Positions 59,981 through 64,000 of a DNA stretch of 64,000 nt are shown here, piece by piece. Within the stretch, counting starts at the first letter, position 1, and every line of letters starts with the position of its first letter. This DNA is from Treponema peruense. GTDB lineage: Bacteria > Spirochaetota > Spirochaetia > Treponematales > Treponemataceae. The notes beneath the pieces were generated by a model that was not told the DNA's origin, ran no database searches, and saw only the letters and a program-made list of their open reading frames with translations. The translations under genes and the position numbers were made by a program. Where the stretch lies: assembly GCF_016117655.1 (NCBI RefSeq), contig NZ_CP064936.1:2356001-2420000 (forward strand), written 5' to 3'.

Positions 59981-61096
59981 TCACCCTTCGATAAAGATGA
60001 TATGTTTTTCTTCTATCGTGTCTGTTTCGGTTCTTGCACTTGCATTCCGCAGCGTATTTTTCAGCTGCCTTATATTCCCCGGCCACGAATATTCACAAAG
60101 CCTGCGTATCGCCCCGTCAGAAATCTTTTTGTTGTCCAGCCCGGCAAATTCAACCGCGAGTCTTGGTATATCTGCCTTATGCCGTCTTAATGGTGGAACC
60201 GTCACAACAATCACGCTTATCCTGTAAAACAACTGCGACCTGAATTTCTTTTCTTCCATAAGAACAGAAAGATCTGCATCCGTTGCAAACATAAGTCTGG
60301 CTTTAAGTTCAATAGGCGTACGTCCGCCAACACGGCAGAATTTCAGCGAATCAAGAATATGCATAAGTTTAAGCTGCGCATTTTCTGAAAGATCTGCAAT
60401 TTCATCAAGCAGAATTGTTCCGCTCCCGGCAGTTTCAAAAAAGCCTTCTGAATTTTCTGCACCTGTAAAAGCGCCTCTTACCGTACCAAACATTGCACTC
60501 GAAAAAAGCTCTGAATTAATTTCGGGAAGTGACACAGGAAGAAAAACATTGTCTTTTCTTGAAGAATTATTGTGAATAAGTTCAGCAGTAAATTCTTTGC
60601 CGCTTCCTGTTTCTCCTTTCAAAAGAACAGGATGATCCGTCGTAAATGCAAACCTGATCTGCGAATAGAATTCAGACAGTTCGCTTTCAAAAGGCAGCAG
60701 AGGCCGTGAAAAAACAATCTCCGGACAAAAACGCGAACAGCAGTTTTCAAAACTTTTTATCATCTCATGCGGAAACCTGTCGCCTATGCTCAGCAAAAAC
60801 GGTGTATATGAAAATTCAAGACTGCATATAAAAGAAGAACTCCAGCCGCTTTTCATTATGACTACAGACGGAAGACACAAAATGTCGCTGCAATAACGAA
60901 ACGTCGCATAAAAAAGTTCATCAGGAATTCCCTGTGGGTCAATTATTGAACATAAAACAGTATCTATCGAAACCCCAAAATTCATTATTTCAGTAAATGA
61001 CGCACGAACAATATTGAATTTATGCATCAGGTTCCGGCGGCACCATGAAAACAAAGTGTCGCTCCCGGTAATAATTACAACGTTTCGTTCCGGCAT
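59981..61096 (-). CDS. Sigma-54-type AAA+ activator lacking a DNA-binding domain
   Basis: 371 residues. N-terminal 120 residues have a receiver-like alternation (NVVIITGSDTLFSWCRRNL) without a clear phospho-Asp. The AAA+ domain has Walker A LLKGETGSGKEFTAELIH, the RNA-polymerase-contact GAFTGA loop, Walker B GTILLDEIADL and FRSQLFYRISVIVVTVPPLR. It ends at TIEEKHIIFIEG with no Fis-type helix-turn-helix. A repeat abuts the stop. So either a natural solution-acting activator or a gene truncated by repeat insertion. Confidence 0.85.
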   Translation of the reverse strand: MPERNVVIITGSDTLFSWCRRNLMHKFNIVRASFTEIMNFGVSIDTVLCSIIDPQGIPDELFYATFRYCSDILCLPSVVIMKSGWSSSFICSLEFSYTPFLLSIGDRFPHEMIKSFENCCSRFCPEIVFSRPLLPFESELSEFYSQIRFAFTTDHPVLLKGETGSGKEFTAELIHNNSSRKDNVFLPVSLPEINSELFSSAMFGTVRGAFTGAENSEGFFETAGSGTILLDEIADLSENAQLKLMHILDSLKFCRVGGRTPIELKARLMFATDADLSVLMEEKKFRSQLFYRISVIVVTVPPLRRHKADIPRLAVEFAGLDNKKISDGAIRRLCEYSWPGNIRQLKNTLRNASARTETDTIEEKHIIFIEG

Positions 61097-61102
61097 TTAA
61101 TA

Positions 61103-61846
61103 TCAATCAGCCTTTTTAAAAACCCTTGTCCAAAGAAGCAGTATCAGATACCACATGTATGGAAAAACCAGGAATATTTTAAGCGGATTCCTGATTATTT
61201 CGCTCCAGATTTCAAGGCCTTTGTTGAAAGTCCGTTCATTTACACGCGTAATCCTCTGGCTGAATATTCCTACGGCATCATGGTAATAAAGGAATATACT
61301 GTCAGAAAAACGGTTCCTGCGCGTAAAGGACCACGTATCCTTTTCTTTAATTCCCTCGCTTACAAGCACAAGTGACGGTGACGCTTTGTATATTGCCTGA
61401 ACAATGTCATCTTCCACACTTTTGGGGTAATAGCCCACGTACCTTCCGACAACCTGAAGACCTTTAAATGTAGAGCGCACGTGACGTTCCGCAGTCATAA
61501 GCGTTTTTTTACGGCCGCCAAGAATATACAGTGTCTTTAAATGCGATGTAAGAACAGACAGAATATTTATCACACAATCAAACGGATTATATCTTACGGG
61601 AACATTTTTCTTAAGGAACTTTGCCCCGGACAGAATACTTTTTGAAACGGGAAGAACCAGATCTGCATTTTTAACACACTCGGAATATTCACCCTTTCTT
61701 CTGGCTCTCAAAAGATCCCATACAGAAAGAAACACAATCTGTTTTGCACCGGGTTTTTCCACCAGTTCCATTATGCGGCTTTCAAGTTCCTGAGGCTTGC
61801 AAATATCAACCGGAACACCAAGAACATAGATTCTCTGAATAGACAT
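61103..61846 (-). CDS. WecG/TagA/CpsF-family glycosyltransferase
   Basis: 247 residues from ATG 61846 (GGAG upstream; TTG 61858 would overlap that site). IYVLGVPVDICKPQELE, IVFLSVWDLLRARRKGEYSE, LYILGGRKKTLMTAERHV and a C-terminal amphipathic/hydrophobic segment (LKIFLVFPYMWYLILLLW). The family makes N-acetylmannosaminyl linkages in wall teichoic acid or surface polysaccharide; the sugar here is unknown. The usual NGPG-like active-site stretch is altered, so activity is uncertain. Confidence 0.75.
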   Translation of the reverse strand: MSIQRIYVLGVPVDICKPQELESRIMELVEKPGAKQIVFLSVWDLLRARRKGEYSECVKNADLVLPVSKSILSGAKFLKKNVPVRYNPFDCVINILSVLTSHLKTLYILGGRKKTLMTAERHVRSTFKGLQVVGRYVGYYPKSVEDDIVQAIYKASPSLVLVSEGIKEKDTWSFTRRNRFSDSIFLYYHDAVGIFSQRITRVNERTFNKGLEIWSEIIRNPLKIFLVFPYMWYLILLLWTRVFKKAD

Positions 61847-61863
61847 AATATACTCCAAAAAAA

Positions 61864-62658
61864 TCAGCTCATAACTGTCTGAACAGCCGCAATTCCATAA
61901 ATTGCCGCAGTCTCGCAGCGCAAAATATTTGTTTCCAAATGTACGGGAATAAAACCTGCATCAGAAAGTACTTTTACTTCGGCAGGTGAAATGCCGCCTT
62001 CAGCCCCTACGGCAACAGCGACACGTTCTTTTTTAGAATCGGCATTTTCAAGTGCGGAATAAATATTCTTTGTTCCGTCAGTCCTTTCATAAAGCACCAC
62101 TGCACTTCCGCGGCCGTCTGCGTTAACAGATTGCCACATTCTGCATGCTTCTTCTACAGAAACCGTATTTTCGATTTTTGTCGCAACAGGAGATCCGCTC
62201 TGCTGTCTTGCTTCGGTAACAATGCGCGACCATCTTTCATCGTTGGTTTCACATCTGTTCCGTGCAGACTGAATAAATCCGCTCTGGCAGAATTCACCTT
62301 CCACAGGCACAATAACAGACACGCCGCATTCCACTGCCTGCCTTATAATAAGTTCCATCTTTGCAGGTTTGGGCACGAACATAAAAAGCCACAGCCGGGG
62401 ACCACGCATTTTTTCTTCTGGAACAGCTTCGAGTTTTTTCAAAGAAACGCTGCTTCCGGAAATCTGAAGTGTAATTGTTTTTTCAGAAGAATCTATTTTT
62501 GCAACAGTCATTGGCTGAAGAACACCCGACAAAAGTCTTACATAAATTGCGTCTCCGGCCTGAACACGAAGAACCGTGCCCAGATAACGGAAATTTTTTC
62601 CGCGCACACAAAGACAGCCGTCAGAGTCAAGTTCACAGTCAGCTACAAACTGCCTCAT
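61864..62658 (-). CDS. rsmE: 16S rRNA m3U1498 methyltransferase RsmE
   Basis: 264 residues. PUA-like N-terminal domain (NFRYLGTVLRVQAGDAIYV), SPOUT knot domain with WLFMFVPKPAKMELIIRQAV, EARQQSGSP, VGAEGGISPAEV and HLETNILRCETAAI. Start ATG 62658 overlaps the ctpA-like stop by 4 bases. Confidence 0.93.
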   Translation of the reverse strand: MRQFVADCELDSDGCLCVRGKNFRYLGTVLRVQAGDAIYVRLLSGVLQPMTVAKIDSSEKTITLQISGSSVSLKKLEAVPEEKMRGPRLWLFMFVPKPAKMELIIRQAVECGVSVIVPVEGEFCQSGFIQSARNRCETNDERWSRIVTEARQQSGSPVATKIENTVSVEEACRMWQSVNADGRGSAVVLYERTDGTKNIYSALENADSKKERVAVAVGAEGGISPAEVKVLSDAGFIPVHLETNILRCETAAIYGIAAVQTVMS

Positions 62659-64000
62659 TCCTGCATCTCCGCGAGTGTTTTTGAAGATGTCATAAGTTCA
62701 GTAAAGTTTTCATTTTTTATTATATCCAGCGCTGCATTAAGTTGAATATCATAATCCAGATCGTAAAGGCGCATCGGCTTTGTATGATCAACATTGTTTC
62801 TTACAATTTTTCTTATAACACGAGGCTCCAGCGGATACTTTTTTTCAAGAACTTCAGAATAAGCTGCAATGTCAGCCTCGCTCATGTCAGGGTGCTCTTC
62901 TACATACGCACTTATCTCATCTGAATCCATGAGTTCACCGAAAGCTTTTTCTTCTTCTTCAGAAAATTCAGGATAGGTAACTTCACGGTCAGGCATTATT
63001 CCCGTCTTGTCTATATTTACATCGCTCGGAGTATAATAGCGTGCCACAGTAATTTTAAAACCGTCATTGTTTATCAGACCGTTCGGAATCTGAACACTTC
63101 CCTTGCCGAATGTACGCTCGCCTACAAGATAAGCTGTGTGCGTGTCCTTTAATGCTCCGCTTAAGATTTCACTGGCACTGGCACTTCCGCGGTTAATCAG
63201 AACTATTACGGGAATTCCTCGTACAACAGTTTTCTTCCTGTCTGCAAAATAAACTGAATTTTCGTAGTCAATACGGCTCTTTGTAGAAACAATCGGTCCT
63301 TCGTCAATAAATTTGTCTGCAATGTCAACAGCACTTGAAAGAAGTCCGCCGCCGTTATTGCGCAAATCTATTATCAGGCTCTTGTAATTTTTCTCTTTGA
63401 ATGAATCCAGCGCTTCCTGAACACGTTCCGCAGTCTTTACAGAAAATTCAGAAATACGTATGTAGCCGGTATCCCCTATCATGTCAAAACTTACAGTCGG
63501 GTTTTCTATAACGGCTCTTACGAGAGTACATCCAAATTCAATTTTTTTACCGCGTCGTATTGTAACATTCACGCTTTCACCGACGGTTCCACGCAGCATT
63601 CCAAGAACTTCATCCATTGTAATGGTAGAAGTATCTGTTCCGTTTATTGCAATAATCAAATCACCGGAATGAATTCCAGCCCTTGCTCCCGGCGAATTGT
63701 CTATAGGGGCTGCAACTTCTACATAAGCGGGCTTTTCTGGAGTAGACTCATTTGGCTTTGTTATGGAAAGTCCGACACCGCCAAAGTTTCCTACAGTAGT
63801 GTCGGTAAGAGAACGCCATTCAGACTTGTTCATATAAACTGAATAAGGATCATCCAGGCTTTCAAGCATTCCCTTCAGGGCACCTGCGTAAAGTTTCTGC
63901 GGATCAACTTCTTCTACATAATTCTGCTGTATAAAATAATAGAGCGAATTTATCACATCAAGATACTGCTTCTGGCGCTTCATTTCGGCATCGGCAGTCG
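62655..64000 (-). CDS. C-terminal processing peptidase (S41, CtpA-type), 5' end cut
   Basis: At least 448 residues; the frame continues past the window edge (codons TADAE precede MKRQKQYLDVIN), so the signal/anchor is outside. PDZ domain GGVGLSITKPNE with AGIHSGDLIIAINGTD, then the S41 protease: DLRNNGGGLLSSAVDIADKF, nucleophile Ser in GSASASEILSGAL and Lys in GERTFGKGSVQIP. A periplasmic serine protease trimming C-termini. First visible gene of the CtpA-RsmE-WecG-activator run. Confidence 0.93.
   Translation of the reverse strand, partial: TADAEMKRQKQYLDVINSLYYFIQQNYVEEVDPQKLYAGALKGMLESLDDPYSVYMNKSEWRSLTDTTVGNFGGVGLSITKPNESTPEKPAYVEVAAPIDNSPGARAGIHSGDLIIAINGTDTSTITMDEVLGMLRGTVGESVNVTIRRGKKIEFGCTLVRAVIENPTVSFDMIGDTGYIRISEFSVKTAERVQEALDSFKEKNYKSLIIDLRNNGGGLLSSAVDIADKFIDEGPIVSTKSRIDYENSVYFADRKKTVVRGIPVIVLINRGSASASEILSGALKDTHTAYLVGERTFGKGSVQIPNGLINNDGFKITVARYYTPSDVNIDKTGIMPDREVTYPEFSEEEEKAFGELMDSDEISAYVEEHPDMSEADIAAYSEVLEKKYPLEPRVIRKIVRNNVDHTKPMRLYDLDYDIQLNAALDIIKNENFTELMTSSKTLAEMQE

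Noticed and set aside
59417-60086. Two minus-strand frames sharing a similar segment (FNLRCQLS ... KVAFSRADL)
   Set aside because: The shared segment is repeat family 2 read in one frame; copy A of the repeat has a stop there, so protein-level conservation is not supported.
1-64000. CRISPR array, prophage or canonical parS
   Set aside because: No regularly spaced direct repeats with unique spacers, no phage structural genes, and no TGTTTCACGTGAAACA-like 16-mer were seen by eye.

Overview
The window reads as chromosome of a host- or gut-associated spirochaete, most likely a Treponema. That is inferred from the protein set as a whole (Rex beside serC-serA, a hybrid kinase with a multi-TM sensor, CstA, a galactanase, a maltodextrin operon) and the compact, moderately AT-rich gene layout. 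No rRNA or clear functional tRNA is present, so the genus is an inference.

Layout. 1-3.8 kb is a minus-strand run, parA-parB-HD hydrolase-AraC-type regulator, with a cut-off TrmH-type methyltransferase behind it. 3.9-12.3 kb holds a hybrid histidine kinase, a SAM methyltransferase, a HAD phosphatase, EttA, a MATE exporter and an anchored lytic transglycosylase. 12.4-18.2 kb is a complete maltodextrin operon (binding lipoprotein, two permeases, LacI regulator, MalQ) with a clear promoter, operator, internal hairpin and end hairpin. 18.5-21.8 kb has a formate/nitrite-type channel, pdxS-pdxT and adenosine deaminase. 22-32.1 kb is a visibly AT-richer accessory island: a type I restriction-modification locus (hsdM, hsdS, hsdR) containing a tyrosine recombinase, a duplicated half hsdS, a DUF2442/DUF4160 pair and an AlbA_2 regulator. 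32.3-51.2 kb returns to housekeeping genes (cstA, an orphan D12 methylase, rex, serC, serA, hemolysin III, rlmB, ptsI, der, a MerR regulator, an Rsm22-like methyltransferase, acyl-CoA ligase, LacI regulator). 51.3-60 kb is a decayed accessory zone: intergenic repeats, an IS1182 remnant, an intact IS256-type element inside a dead DNA methyltransferase gene, an ATPase, and a frameshifted GH53 galactanase. 60-64 kb holds a sigma-54-type AAA+ activator lacking a helix-turn-helix, a WecG/TagA glycosyltransferase, RsmE and a cut-off CtpA protease.

Most interesting signals. (1) A family of about 145-bp intergenic elements (three copies at 19.1, 51.4 and 59.7 kb), each made of four consecutive hairpins, with about eight compensatory base-pair changes between copies. 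(2) A recurrent promoter geometry in which the -10 hexamer ends 6-7 bases before the ATG, with no Shine-Dalgarno, for at least six genes (6153, 9928, 10095, 20883, 34722, 43122); this predicts leaderless mRNAs, while other genes here have strong Shine-Dalgarno sites. (3) The hsdS locus, with a 562-bp near-identical direct repeat and a 15-bp imperfect inverted repeat at the repeat boundary just behind the recombinase. (4) Several smaller repeat families shuffled in different orders between the 51, 57 and 59 kb intergenic regions, plus a tRNA-like fold next to the IS1182 remnant.
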